Source of the DNA: Wurfbainia villosa
Lineage: Eukaryota; Streptophyta; Magnoliopsida; Zingiberales; Zingiberaceae
Length of the DNA: 64,000 nucleotides
NCBI GenBank assembly: GCA_025175895.1
Contig: CM046004.1
Span: forward strand, 12,697,011-12,761,010
Reading direction: 5' to 3'
Shown here in pieces: positions 10,973 through 21,499 of the stretch (positions are counted from its first letter, which is position 1; each line of letters begins with the position of its first letter). The notes under the pieces were generated by a model. The model was not told the DNA's origin. It worked only from the letters and a program-made list of their open reading frames with translations, and ran no database searches. The position numbers were made by a program, and so were the translations under genes.

Positions 10973-11662
10973 TTTTTATGGCATTTAGAATACTTTCCAG
11001 GTGACTCTAAGTCAAAATGTCGAAAAGGCAACCTAGCCCTCCAAGTCACCTGGACCTAGTCCAGTCGCCTCCAAGTCAGCCTTATCCGTGTCAATATTTT
11101 TCTGGTATTTTCCCTTCCCAATTGCTTGAAACCCCTTGCCATTTGTGTAACTAGGTCACTTGGGTCCATCCCAGGCTCCTCGAGTCTAACTTGGCCATAT
11201 ACACACTCAAGTCGCATGAACTATGTTCAGTCACTTGAACCTTACCAAGGTGCATGGAACCCTGTAACATAAGATTAGCATAGGAATAATACAAGTAGGA
11301 TAGTTCTCTAACTTTCTGATCTCGACTTTGGAGTCCAAGGTGACCCTTTAGTTAAATCATTACCTATCTTTGTTCTCAAATGAGGACTCGACTTTTCTAC
11401 TCCACTCTAGGAGTTTACCTGCCAAACCTTCTGGTCTACTTGACATGTTTGGACTTCTTCTTCTACTTGATGTCTTATCTCTCAACCCATCAGAGCTTCC
11501 TCATCTCAATGTCCGATCCTCGCTGACCCATCAAGCTTGTCCTACCAGATGTTTGATCCTCATAATCCATCTGAACTTTCTACCTGGTATCCTATCCTTT
11601 TTATCCATCAAGACTTCTTACCTAGTATCCGACCCAACGTACCTACTAGGCCTTGCACTGCT
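10973..11662 (-). mobile_element. Outer LTR 'G', first piece (sirevirus-like)
   Basis: This is the left visible part of the LTR that hosts solo LTR F and element C. It contains a diverged palindrome series built on aagtcacctgg / ccaggtgac instead of CAGTCGACTG. It is truncated on the left by the gypsy LTR end at 10972. Its continuation after solo LTR F is 13472-13515: the words flanking the insertion, cctactaggccttg and cctactagggctt, are partly duplicated. The remaining end is at 45073-45168. The open frame 11370-11798 spans the F insertion border and is not a gene. Confidence 0.5.
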
Positions 11663-13466
11663 TGTAGGAACTGATTTGTATGCGCAAGAGGGGGGAGGGG
11701 TGAATAGCGGTTCATCGATTTCAACTCTCAATCGTGTTTGTCTACAATATGTTAGTATCACAATGGAATATAGAAATAAAATGCAGAAACAAATATAATG
11801 ACAAGAACACAAATACGACACATGTTTTTACGTAGTTTGGAACTAAGGTTCCTACTCTACGACAGCAGTATAGTGATCTATCCTTACTAACACCTTCTCA
11901 TTCTCGACAACAAACTGGAGGTGGAGAAACCTCTTACAAAATCTTACAACAATAAGAAAATGTAATACAACCAAATATAAGAGTGAATACAAAACAAAGA
12001 ACTAAAACACTTTACAAGAAGTGAGCTTTGTTTGCTTGATGATTTGCTTGCTTTGAATGACTTGGAAGGTTTGGATTGCAACATCAACTCCTCTTTAAAT
12101 TCCTCAAGAAACTACTGTCGAAATCCTCCATCTAGAGCTCCATTTAAAGCCTCCTCACGACCTAGATTTCCGCCTAGCATTCAACTATCTAAAGGCACCA
12201 GTCGACTGCCCACTGTGTCGTTGTCTCACAACTGATTAATCCACGTTGACATTCTAGCCAACGGATACCTTAGTAATCGATTGCCCTTACCGATAGTAGA
12301 TTGCCAAGTTATTAGTCGATTGTCTAGTCGACTACCAGAGCTTCTGTGCTCGTGGCTACTATCACCAATTGACTGCCCATTATTGGTAGTCGACTGCCAT
12401 GAACCAGTTGGCTGGTACAACACACCAGTTAATTTCCAAGGCACAACAAATAGTCGATCCTTAGTCAACTGGGTCATAACCCCAGTTGATTGATCGAGTC
12501 AACTAGGCCTCTCGAGTATTAAACACTCGACCAGTCGACTGGTCCAAAACCCCAATCGACTGATAAACCTCAACCATGAGGTTTAACAAAAGTATGATCC
12601 CCTCATACTTGATCAACCACCCATACCTAGACCTAAGCCTTCTAGTCACCTTTATCAGCCTCACACCCTTAGGATCTATCCGAGTCCTCCATGACTCGTT
12701 CATCCTTCACGCTAGCTTTCAGGTGCTTTCATCAGCTATGTCATGCTAACTGGGTCTCCTTTGCCAAGAGACCATACCTCCGGGACTTCTCCATTGCCAA
12801 GCCTCAATACTTGGACTTTCACCGCCAAGACTATACACTTGGACTTACATGGCTAAGACTACACCCTTGAACTTTTCCTTTGCCAAATATCCATAACTTG
12901 GACTTTCACCGCCAAGACTACATACTTGGACTTATGTGGCCAAGACTACACCTTTGGACTTTTCATTTGCCATGTATCTAAACTTGGACTTTCCATTTGC
13001 CAAGACCATTCTTGGACTTTCCCTTGTCAAGTATCCAAACTTGGACTTCCCCATGAGTCTCACTCGAGTCTGGTCAATCTTGATCTGAGGTTGATTGCTC
13101 CAACAATCTCCCCCTTAAACAACTACCTCATATGACCTTGGTCTTCTCCATGCCAAGACCATTCTTGGACTTTCCCTTGCCAAGTCTCCAAACTTGGACT
13201 TTCCATGCCAAGTATCCAAACTTGGACTTCTTGAGTCTCACTCGAGTCTGGTCAACCTTGACCCAAGGTTTATTGCTCCAACAATCTTCCCCTTAAACAA
13301 CTTCCTCATATAACCTTGGCTATCCCAAATATCCACTTGTCATATCGTCAACATATGGTCAAACCATACTGATAAACACATTGATAATCCCATTGTCGAA
13401 CATCAAAACTCTACTCGAGTCCCACTCAAGTTTGGTCAATCGTGACCTGAGCCGATTACACCAACA
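11663..13466 (-). mobile_element. Solo LTR 'F' (sirevirus-like)
   Basis: The plus strand reads TGTAGGAACTG...ATTACACCAACA, flanked by ctgct (11658-11662) and ctgcc (13467-13471), a TSD with one mismatch. It carries the family landmarks: the G-rich 'ggggggaggggtgaatagcgg' terminus, the ctcgacaacaaactggaggtgg block at 11917, CAGTCGACTG-like palindromes at 12190-12560, a stem-loop at 12590-12610, and a CCAAG/CTTGG hairpin array at 12770-13240. Two further copies of the LTR-start/polypurine signature (ccaacaatctccccctt) lie inside it, at 13099-13116 and 13278-13295. No internal region is attached, so it is a solo LTR. Confidence 0.75.
12770..13240. repeat. CCAAG/CTTGG hairpin array in LTR F
   Basis: About a dozen imperfect units alternate 'gccaagac' with 'cttggactt', for example at 12820-12850 and 12915-12950. 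Each neighbouring pair forms a short inverted repeat. The same array type is present in every member of this LTR superfamily in the window. Confidence 0.8.
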
Positions 13467-13471
13467 CTGCC

Positions 13472-13515
13472 TAGTATCTGGTATATCAAACCTACTAGGG
13501 CTTTCCTATTAAGTC
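13472..13515 (-). mobile_element. Outer LTR 'G', second piece
   Basis: These 44 bases lie between solo LTR F and element C. They end with aagtc, the left TSD of C. They continue at 45073 after element C. Confidence 0.5.
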
Positions 13516-13888
13516 TGTTGGGGATCTTTGGAAGGCTAGAGGGGGGAGGGGGTGAATAGCCTCTCTTGAATTCTACAATTGCGATTAGCGGAAGCAAATA
13601 CAAATACTAAAAAAAACAAGAGTTAAAAAAAAAATCACTAACAAGAAGAAATTTACGTGATTCGGAGATTAAGCTCCTACTCCACGACGATCCTTAAGGT
13701 GGATCAATCCAAGAAAATCTCCACTAAGAAAGATTTCTCTTACAAGACACTCCTCTTCTTTCAAATGATGACGATGAAGATTAGAGAAGAGGAGGATTAA
13801 AAACACTTAGAAAGCTTAAGAAAAATGTGGGAGCTTGAGAGTATGTTAGGAATATGAGCACTAGCCTTCTCAAGCACCCCATGACCTC

Positions 13889-13896
13889 TTTTTATA
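13889..13896 (-). promoter_or_regulatory. TATA box of element C 3' LTR
   Basis: The minus strand reads TATAAAAA in the context ctctataaaaagaggtcatg. It lies about 375 bases from the LTR 3' terminus, which leaves a normal R-U5. The same word is at about 35293-35300 in the 5' LTR. Confidence 0.6.
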
Positions 13897-14099
13897 GAGA
13901 AGAGGTTGATTTTCCCGTTGAGCCTCGATCAGTCGACTGATGTACAACATTAGTCGACTACTGCTGTAGCTATTGCCATCCAACGACTTCTGATGAGCCG
14001 GATACGCGATCGTAACTGTCCAATGGAACTCTAATCAGTCAACTGATTATGCCATCAGTTGACTGATTGAGTAATCAGTCGAGTGCCCCAAGTGATCAC

Positions 14100-15170
14100 T
14101 GTTGGTGCAGGGGCACTAGATAATCGAACCTGTGTTTTGATTATGGCAAAGACACAAAGTTAAGTTTACATTGTTATCTCACGAGCTAAATCGAGTGTAC
14201 AGAAAAGTACTAAAGCTAGAGCTGAAGGCTAGCGACACCCAGAGGAAGCCGCGGTGGTCGGGCGACACTCGAGTGACTTCGGAGGGAGCCGAAGGAATCG
14301 AGTGGAAGGCCGGAAGCGAAAGTGACACAGTAAGAATCGAGGTAAGCTCGTGTGAGTGAGAGATGGTAAGGTCGTGTCCTCTGTACGGGGACGACCGTAG
14401 GCGGCGATCCGACTAAGACTTCTTGTGGAAGGTCTAGGTCGAGATCGGACGGTTAGAAACCGTCGTATTTATCATTTTTCGAGCTAACCTTTCACTGCAG
14501 AGCCGGGCAGGATCATCGGACATCGGTAGTCGATCGATGCTCATCGACGATCGATGGGAGGCATCGGTCGGTGATGGCGCATTAATCATCCCTTGCTCTA
14601 GGTCAAAATGGATAACGTTTGACGTGACCACTTCACGATAAAATTTGGACAACTTCGTGATCTGTTCAAAAAAAAAGGGAGACATATTCAGAGGCCAAAA
14701 TCTATAAAAGGAGGGGAGGATTCCATCTCCAAATCACATCAAGTTTATTCATCAAGTGCTCCTACAACGCCAACGCTCCAACACCGTCATAACGCCGACG
14801 CGACAATAAGCTCAGATCTTCTTCGTCGGCAGCAGCATCTAGTAATATATTTTAATATTGTATTCGTTGTTTTTATTCGTAACGAGGTGAGGTAGGCTTG
14901 TTGCCTCATCCTCGTACTTTCGGATTTTGTGATCGTTGTCTCCTACCTCCAACGAGGAGGAGACGTTATAGTGCTTTGCCCTCCGTACGCGGTCTAGGAC
15001 CGATAGGGCCTTGGAGTAGCAACCGCTGGGTTGTAAACCAAGTAAAATAAACGTGTCACTTTATTTTCCACTGTGCTTACTCGTTTACTTGTGTCTCAAC
15101 GAACGAATTCGAACGAAAGATTTACGATCGCTATTCACCCCCCCCTCTAGCGACGCTTCTCGATCCAACA
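14100..15170 (+). mobile_element. Solo LTR 'S1' inserted in C 3' LTR
   Basis: It begins TGTTGGTGCAGGGGC and ends ...GATCCAACA. It is 1071 bp, flanked by atcac at 14095-14099 and 15171-15175. The sister 5' LTR of C has the unoccupied site (gcgatcacttgactgg at about 35490), which proves the insertion. Its 3' end carries ctattcacccccccc...ctctagcgac, the family terminus seen in the opposite orientation elsewhere, so it is a sirevirus-related LTR on the plus strand. It has a good TATA box and no coding region. Confidence 0.93.
14703..14710 (+). promoter_or_regulatory. TATA box of solo LTR S1
   Basis: TATAAAAG in the context aaatctataaaaggagggg, about 600 bases into the LTR. It matches the position and wording of TATA boxes in the other LTRs of the superfamily. 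Confidence 0.65.
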
Positions 15171-15544
15171 ATCACTCGACTGGAGAACCTTCTATGTCGA
15201 TGTCCACTTATAACAGTCGACTGTTGAGGTATAGCAGTCGACTGATGGTGGACCATTCGACTATCAAACCCTAACAGTCGACTGATAACCACAAAACTCA
15301 ACCAACTTCAGTCGAGTGACTGATCAGTCGACTGAGACAAAAGCTCTAGTCGACTGAGACAAAAGCTCTAGTCGACTGATACCTTAAGTATGTTTAAATC
15401 ATACTTGAAATCAACTCTCTAGAGCTAGACTCAACCTTCTAGCTCTTCCTTCAGCCTTGCGCCTCTAGGATCCCTCCGAGTCCACGACTCCTTCATCCTT
15501 GCGCTTGCTTCCAAGAGCTTCCCTCAGTTTTGTCATGTCTTGGG

Positions 15545-15775
15545 TTTCTCTTTTGCCAAAGGACCGCTTGGACTTTACGCCGCTAAGACTACATGCTTGG
15601 ACTTATGCTGCCAAGACCTTGCCTTTGGTCTTCCTTTACCAAGGTCCTCTTGGACTTTACGCCGCCAAGACTACATGCTTGGTCTTACGCCGCCAAGACC
15701 TTCCCTTGGACTTCCCTTGCCAAGTTCATACTTGGACTTTCCTTTACCAAGTCTTCACACTTGGATTTTCCTGTC
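15545..15775. repeat. Hairpin array in C 3' LTR
   Basis: Units such as gccgctaagactacatgcttggacttatgctgcc are split here into alternating 'gccaagac' and 'cttggactt' words, about eight units. The same array in the 5' LTR of C is at 35820-36035. Confidence 0.8.
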
Positions 15776-15875
15776 ACTTGACATATTCATAGTTAGATCA
15801 CAAAACATTGCCTAACTATAAATGATTATCCAAACATCAAAATATATAAATGCTTGGGGCATTGTTGCACCAACA

Positions 15876-16943
15876 ATCTCTCCCTTTTTAATGTTTGGAA
15901 ATCATTTAAGTTAGGTCTTAATATATGCACATAATGAAAAACATCATATTTCCAATATGAATTCTAACTTAAATTTTCCTTCTTCCCCTTTGACATACAT
16001 CAAAAAGAAAAGGATTCATATAAGATAAGTTTATGAAAGAATTAAATTGGTTATGTCTTGAACTAAAGTATAAGATAGATATGAGGCTCCCCCTTAATCC
16101 AAGACATGGTTTATGATGTGTAAAGATCATGTTGAGCAAAGCATGAACCAAGAAGTATAAAAATATGTCCTAACTTTGCACCAACAATATATATTTTAGG
16201 GATAAAAAGATTAAGTCATGAAGCTCCCCCTAAAATAATGCATCAACCAGTCCTACACCTTCTTAATTACTAGGATTATCATACCATAGGGTCAAGATAC
16301 TTAAGATTGCACTTAAGACAAAGAAGTAAGGCTGATTTGTAGAAATATCAGAGTGTCAATCGACTGAATACTTAAGCAGTCGACTATCACACCTGAAATG
16401 CCATTTTCAAGGATTTCATCCCAACTTCAGAAATGCGTCAAAAATTTAAGAAACATCGAAAAATCATGAAATTTTGTGTACACATTTCTGAAATCATTTT
16501 CTATCAAGAAAAAAATAATTTGAAAAATATATATTTTCCAGATTTAAAAAATGATACAATTTTGAGAACTAGCAAAAACTTTAAGGTTTTTGAAGACTTT
16601 GTATCACTTTTTCTTATCAATTGAAAATTATTTTTCAAAATATAATAAACATAGTTTAAAATATATTTTGTTTGACATTTCCAATCATGTTCTTAGAACT
16701 ATATGCACATCAATTGTACATAAGCCTTCCCAATGATTAGTCCAATGAAGGATTAATGTCTCTAGATGATACTTTGGTCCATAGTAATGCATCATAACAA
16801 GCATGATCAACAAAGTGCATCTTCCTAACATCTCACATATTGTTTAAGTGACTCAATACAAAAATCATAGTTTCTTAGGTATTTTGTGAGATGCTTAGAG
16901 GTATATTCCTAGATTTTCTATTGGATCATGCAAGGCTAAACCT
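15876..16943 (-). other. 3' non-coding region of element C with repeated polypurine motifs
   Basis: About 1.07 kb without a reading frame of interest lies between the 3' LTR and the end of pol. The LTR-adjacent polypurine tract is the complement of tctctccctttt at about 15877-15889. Similar motifs recur at about 15980 (ttccttcttcccctttgac), 16087 (ggctcccccttaatcc) and 16221 (agctccccctaaaat). One CAGTCGACT word is at 16377-16385. The 63-codon plus frame at 16433 is AT-rich and not credible as a gene. No envelope-like frame is present. Confidence 0.7.
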
Positions 16944-17491
16944 TTACTCTACTAAGCACATTCCAAGTTCTCTCTTAAGTGATAAAAAATCTACTTCGGG
17001 GAGAGCCTTGGTGAAAATGTCGGCTAGGTTGGACTTGGATTCTATATAATTGAGTTTAATGACCCCTTTGCCACATGATCTCTAATGAAATGATGCTTCA
17101 CTTCAATGTGCTTTGTCCTAGAGTGATGTACCAGATTTTTGGTCAAATTTATGGTACTCACATTATCACAATAAACCTTGACATCGGAGTAGTGTAGCTC
17201 ATAGTCCTCTAGAGTATGTCTCATCTAAATTAATTGAGCTACATAACCACCCATGGCAATATACTCAACCTCAGTGGTAGATAGAGCAACACAAGGTTGC
17301 TTTCTATTACTCCAACTAACTAGGGAGGATCCAAAAAATTGACATCCACCACTAGTACTCTTCCGATCCAACTTGCAACTTGTATAGTCAGAATCGGTGT
17401 ACCCAATCAAATCAAAAGATTTTGTCTTAGGGTACCAAAGTCCTACATTTAGTGTGCCTTTGATATATCTTAAAATTCTCTTAATAACCAC
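16944..17491 (-). pseudogene. Sirevirus RNase H (element C)
   Basis: On the minus strand the order is IGYTDSDYTSCKLDRKSTSG (catalytic Asp), VSWSNRKQPCVALSTTEVEY (catalytic Glu), then VKVYCDNVSTINLTKN (catalytic Asp) and HSRTKHIEVKHHFIRDHV. After a stop at 17042-17044 the frame goes on through SKSNLADIFTKALPEVDFL to a natural end at 16944. A second stop near 17222 (TAG) splits the domain. This is the last domain of pol. The wording is typical of the SIRE/Maximus lineage of Ty1/copia. In an intact element it degrades the RNA strand of the RNA-DNA hybrid. Confidence 0.88.
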
Positions 17492-18720
17492 TCAATGGGA
17501 TTCTTTGACACATGATTGGTATCTAGCACACATACCTACTGCAAATAAAATGTCGGGTCTACTAGTGGTTAAGTATAAAAGGCTATCAATCATGCTTCTA
17601 TAAAGCTTTAGGTCAATTGATTTACCTTCTTGATCATTATCTATCTTTGTGTTGGTTGCCATAGGAGTTGATACTACCTTAGAATTTTCCAAACCAAATT
17701 TCTTAATCATTTCTTTAGCATATTTGGTTTGGTATACATAAATTTCTTTATTTGTTTGTTTGACTTGCAAACCTAGGAAGAAATTTAATTCTCTAACTAA
17801 ACTCATTTCAAACTCATTCTCCATATTTTTGATGAAGTCTTGAAGGAGTTCATCATTTGTTGACCCAAAAATGATATCATCAACATATATTTGGGCTACA
17901 AAGATATCCTTTGATTTTGACTTTATGAAGAGAGTTTGATCTACTTGGCCCCTTCTAAACCCCTTAGAAACTAAGAAAGATGACAATCTTTCATACTAAG
18001 TCCGAGGAGCTTGTTTTAACCATATAAAGCTTTTATAAGCTTGTATACATGGTTTGGATAGTCTATATTCTCAAATCTGGGAGGTTGTTCTACATATACC
18101 TTTTCCTTAATGATCCCGTTTAGGAATGCCGATTTTACATCCATTTGATGGATTTTAAAACCCATGTAAGAGGCATATCCTAATAGGATTCTAATTGATT
18201 CTAACCTAGCAACCGGGGCATAGGTTTCATCATAGTCAAGTCCTTCAACTTGATCGAAGCCCCTTGCAACTAACCTAGCCTTATTTCTTGTTATATTTCC
18301 TTGATCATCTAATTGATTCCTAAAGACCCATCTTGTAGTAACAATTGTGCTATCATTGGGTCTAGGGACTAGCTCCCATACTTGACTCCTTTCAAATTGA
18401 GCCAATTCATCTTGCATTGCTAAGATCCAATCCGGATCAAGTAGTGCATCATCGATTGATTTTGGCTCAATTTGGGAGATGAGAGCTATTTGACTAGAGG
18501 GAGCTCTATGAAAAGACCTAGTTCTAACACCTTGAGATAATTCTCTTACAACTTGGTCTAGAGGATGATTTTGATGAACTCTTATTGTTTTAGGAGGTGT
18601 ATCAAGTTGATTTTGATCATGACTATCCTCAATCCTCCTCTCATCACCGGAATTTCCTCTTACTCCCCCTTGATTATTACTCACTAATCCTCCCCCTTGA
18701 TCATTACCTCCTAAGGTCAA
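17492..18720 (-). pseudogene. Sirevirus reverse transcriptase (element C)
   Basis: The first part (18016-18720) starts with a Ser/Asn/Gln-rich linker, then DPDWILAMQDELAQFERSQV, TRWVFRNQLDDQGNITRNKA, LDYDETYAPVARLESIRILL and MDVKSAFLNGIIKEKVYVEQ. It breaks at KALYG near 18015, where a short stretch with a frame change or stop replaces the usual LKQAPRAWY. The second part (17492-17986) resumes at MSSFLVSKGFRRGQVDQTLF and holds the intact catalytic YVDDIIFGST, then YVYQTKYAKEMIKKFG and YLTTSRPDILFAVGMCARYQ. It copies genomic RNA to cDNA. Sequence is better preserved than in the copia element at 2281-7724. Confidence 0.92.
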
Positions 18721-19676
18721 GGTTTGAAGTTTATGGGTAATGTCTTGATTTTTGTCATTGATATCATTATCAATGGGGGATTTCCTAGGGTAAATAGTAG
18801 AGTTTTCATCAAATTAAACATTTGAAGATTCCTCAACTATTTGTGTTCTCTTGTTGTAGACTCTATGACTCTACTAGTGGATAAGTATCCAACTAGGATT
18901 CCCTCATCCGCTTTGGACTCAAATTTTCCTAAATTGTCCTTGGTGTTTAAGATGTAAGCTTTGCATCCAAAGACTTTAAAGTAATGAATTGTTGGAATTG
19001 TGTCATTCCATAATTCAAATGGAGTTTTACCTAGAAACCTATGGATTTGGACTCTATTTTGGATATAACAAGTGGTATTAACCGCTTCCACCCACAAGTA
19101 TCTAGGTAATGAGTATGTATTAAGTATAGTCTTAGCCGCCTCATGTAGGGCATGATTTCTCCTTTCTACCATCCCATTTTGTTAGGGAGTTCTAGGACAA
19201 GAGAATTCATGCTTGCACCCTTGTTCTAAGCAAAATTTGGAGAAATTGGAATTCTCAAATTCTCCACCATGATCACTACGGATCCGGTTGATTTTGAGAT
19301 TTCTTTCATTCTCTACTCTTTTGCTAAACCCTATGATTATTTTTAGGGTATTGTCCTTATGTTTCATAAAATACACCCAAGTATATCTAGAAAAATCATC
19401 AACTATAACTAAGCAATATTTACTACCATTCAAGGAAGGAGTACTATGACAATCAAATAAATCTAAATGAATAAGCTCTAAAGGTAAGGAAGTACTAGTT
19501 AAAGTTTTACCCTTGTGTGATGACTTTGATTGTTTTCCTTCTTGTTATGCATCACACATCTTGTCTTTGATGTACTTCATTTTAGGCAATCCCTTTACTA
19601 GCTCCAATTTAGCTACCTTGGCTATGTTTTTCATGTTGTTATGCCCTAGTCTCCTATGCCATAGCCAACTTTTTTC
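18721..19676 (-). pseudogene. Sirevirus integrase (element C)
   Basis: From the 5' side the minus strand gives SWLWHRRLGHNNMKNIAKVA and a KMCDA-stop-QEGKQ segment, so the zinc finger Cys pair is damaged. The core then has LIHLDLFDC (Asp), MNGSKYCLVIVDDFSRYTWV as 'NGSKYCLVIVDDFSRYTW', INRIRSDHGGEFENSNFSKF (Asp) and MVERRNHALHEAAKTILNTY (Glu). A stop at about 19180 (TAA or TAG for Gln) sits in the PQQNG motif between the second Asp and the Glu. The C-terminal part contains GKTPFELWNDTIPTIHYFKV and KVFGCKAYILNTKDNLGKFE. From 18836 down to 18721 the frame is lost. It would catalyse integration; broken here. Confidence 0.9.
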
Positions 19677-20070
19677 TTATTTTACCATAAGACACTTAGG
19701 AGAAATGTTAGAAGCATGGGATAAATCAACATAATAAATATTTGATTTCCTATATCCTACTAACATGCAATCATTTAATTCCTTGTGTCTAATAAAGCAC
19801 TTTGTGGAACTAAATTCAATATTAAAATTTGCATCACAAAGTTGACTAACACTAAGCAAGTTAAATTTCATGTTGTTGACTAAAAGGACTTTATGAATAA
19901 TAAGGTTTGGGGATACCTCAATTGTGCCTTTACCTAGGATTTTGAGTTTTCCACTATTCCCAAAAGACACGGTCCCCTTGCTAATGTAGTTGATTGTGGA
20001 AAACTTACTCACATCTCCAGTCATATGTCTTGAGCATTAGCTATCCACAATCCACATACCCGATCCACCT
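19677..20070 (-). pseudogene. Sirevirus protease (element C)
   Basis: The active-site region reads W-I-V-D-S-stop-C-S-R-H-M-T-G: the Gly of the catalytic D-S-G is replaced by TAA (about 20038-20040). Downstream, SKFSTINYISKGTVSFGNSG, LKILGKGTIEVSPNLIIHKV and MKFNLLSVSQLCDANFNIEF are hallmark sirevirus protease words, followed by the pre-integrase segment LVGYRKSNIYYVDLSHASN. It would cleave Gag-Pol. A stop at the catalytic triplet makes this copy certainly inactive. Confidence 0.88.
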
Positions 20071-20473
20071 ACCTATACAACATGAAAAACACAAGCCTTA
20101 GGTACCCAAATTTTAGGACCGGTAGCATCAACTAGAAATTTCTTTGGAACCCAAGCCTTTCTAACCTTGCTCCAAAGTGTTGCTTTTCTACTAATTAGGG
20201 AGGCAAAGGCTACTTCCTTTTCCTTAGGTCTATATCGTATTCCTATCTTGTTGTAAATAGCCCTTTGGTCCCTAAGTATCATGTCTAGGTATTTTGATCC
20301 ATTTGTATATTTCTCTAAACATGCTCTTAATTCACCTATTTCCTTTTTAAGTTCATCATTTTCATCCTTAAGTGAACATGCATCATTAAAAGAAGGTTCT
20401 ACATTTCTTATTTCCTTAATTTCTATTTTTAAATCCTTAATCCTAGATTTTGATCTATTTAATGCATTTTGAA
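20071..20473 (-). pseudogene. Gag-Pol linker with coiled coil (element C, right side cut by B)
   Basis: On the minus strand, residues encoded from 20473 down to 20281 form a heptad-rich charged helix (IKDLKIEIKEIRNVE, LKDENDELKKEIGELRACLE). They continue into RYRPKEKEVAFASL and end with GPKIWVPKACVFHVV before a stop at about 20070. The WVPK motif marks the N-terminal edge of sirevirus pol and recurs at the C-terminus of the gag genes of A, B and D. Element B separates this segment from gag at 33653. Confidence 0.75.
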
Positions 20474-20956
20474 TGTTAGATATTTGACGCAGCTAGAGGG
20501 TGGTGAATAGCGCGTGACGGTTCGTAGATGGAATTTGTTCGCGGTTGTCTCTACAATTTTGTTAGCGCAGCGAAAATAGAAAGATAATAATGATAACAAA
20601 ATATACAACATGCAAACACAAATATTTAATGTGGTTCGGAACCGCACGGTTCCTACTCCACAGATCGAGCTCTACGAGCTCTAGTGATTCACACGCACTC
20701 ACTAATAACAAATACTCCTTCTCGACACAAGTCGGAGGTGGAGAAACCCCTTACAAGTAATCTTACAATAATAAGATACAAATACAAGCAATTACAATAA
20801 TGAAATACAATGCAAGTAAAGAAAACTACTTTACGATTGCCTTTGGATTGCTTGATTGCTTGGTTGCTTGAAATCACCTTGGAGACCCTGATTTGCAACA
20901 ACAAATCGCTCCAAAACCCTCAAGAACCCGATGCCAATTTCCTCCATCACGAGCTC

Positions 20957-20964
20957 CTTTTATA
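20957..20964 (-). promoter_or_regulatory. TATA box of element B 3' LTR
   Basis: The minus strand reads TATAAAAG in atctataaaaggagctcgtg. The same word in the 5' LTR of B, the copy that would drive transcription, is at 32619-32626. About 480 bases of R-U5 follow. Confidence 0.65.
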
Positions 20965-21499
20965 GATTCAACCTGTGCTGGAAAAAGTCGATCAGTCGAC
21001 TGATCGGGACCATCAGTCGACTGATGCCACTATTGTCGTGAGACAACGGCTAGATCCACGCTGGATAAGTCCAACGGATCTACCATCAGTCGACTGATCA
21101 AACCCATCAGTCGACTGATGGTGTCCTCACTCGACTGCTGGTCCCAGCAGTCGAGTGAGACTACACTCTGTGGCCGAATTCCCGAGCACCAGTCGGATCG
21201 ATCATGCAATCGATCATTGCTCGAGCCATCACGATCGCCATCTTCCGGCGGATCGCTAGGCCACTTCCCACAGTCAAACCCTAGTTGACTTGGTCCAGTC
21301 GACTGGCACACCTCAAACATGAGGTTTTAGCCCAAGTATGGTGCCCCCATACTTGCTAGACCACCCTTAGCCTAGACCTAAGCCTTCTAGCAACCTCCAT
21401 CAGCCTCACGCCTCTCGGATCCCTCCAAGTCATCCATGACTTGTTCATCCATCGCGCTAGCCTTCAGGTGCTTCCATCGGCTATGTCATGCTAACGGTG

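Larger units (their letters stand above)
13516..15875 (-). repeat. 3' LTR of element C (contains solo LTR S1)
   Basis: It spans tgttggggatc (13516) to gcaccaaca (15875). After removal of S1 and its TSD it is about 1284 bp. It shows the G-tract terminus at 13540-13560, a TATA box on the minus strand at 13889-13896, CAGTCGACTG-type palindromes at 13925-14060 and 15200-15370, the stem-loop at about 15388-15409, and a hairpin array at 15545-15775. The overlapping plus-strand frames at 15499-15815 are products of the array and are not genes. Confidence 0.88.

Noticed and set aside
15876..16943. Envelope-like gene between pol and 3' LTR of element C, as in some sireviruses
   Set aside because: No frame beyond 63 codons and no membrane segment of note in this 1.07 kb.
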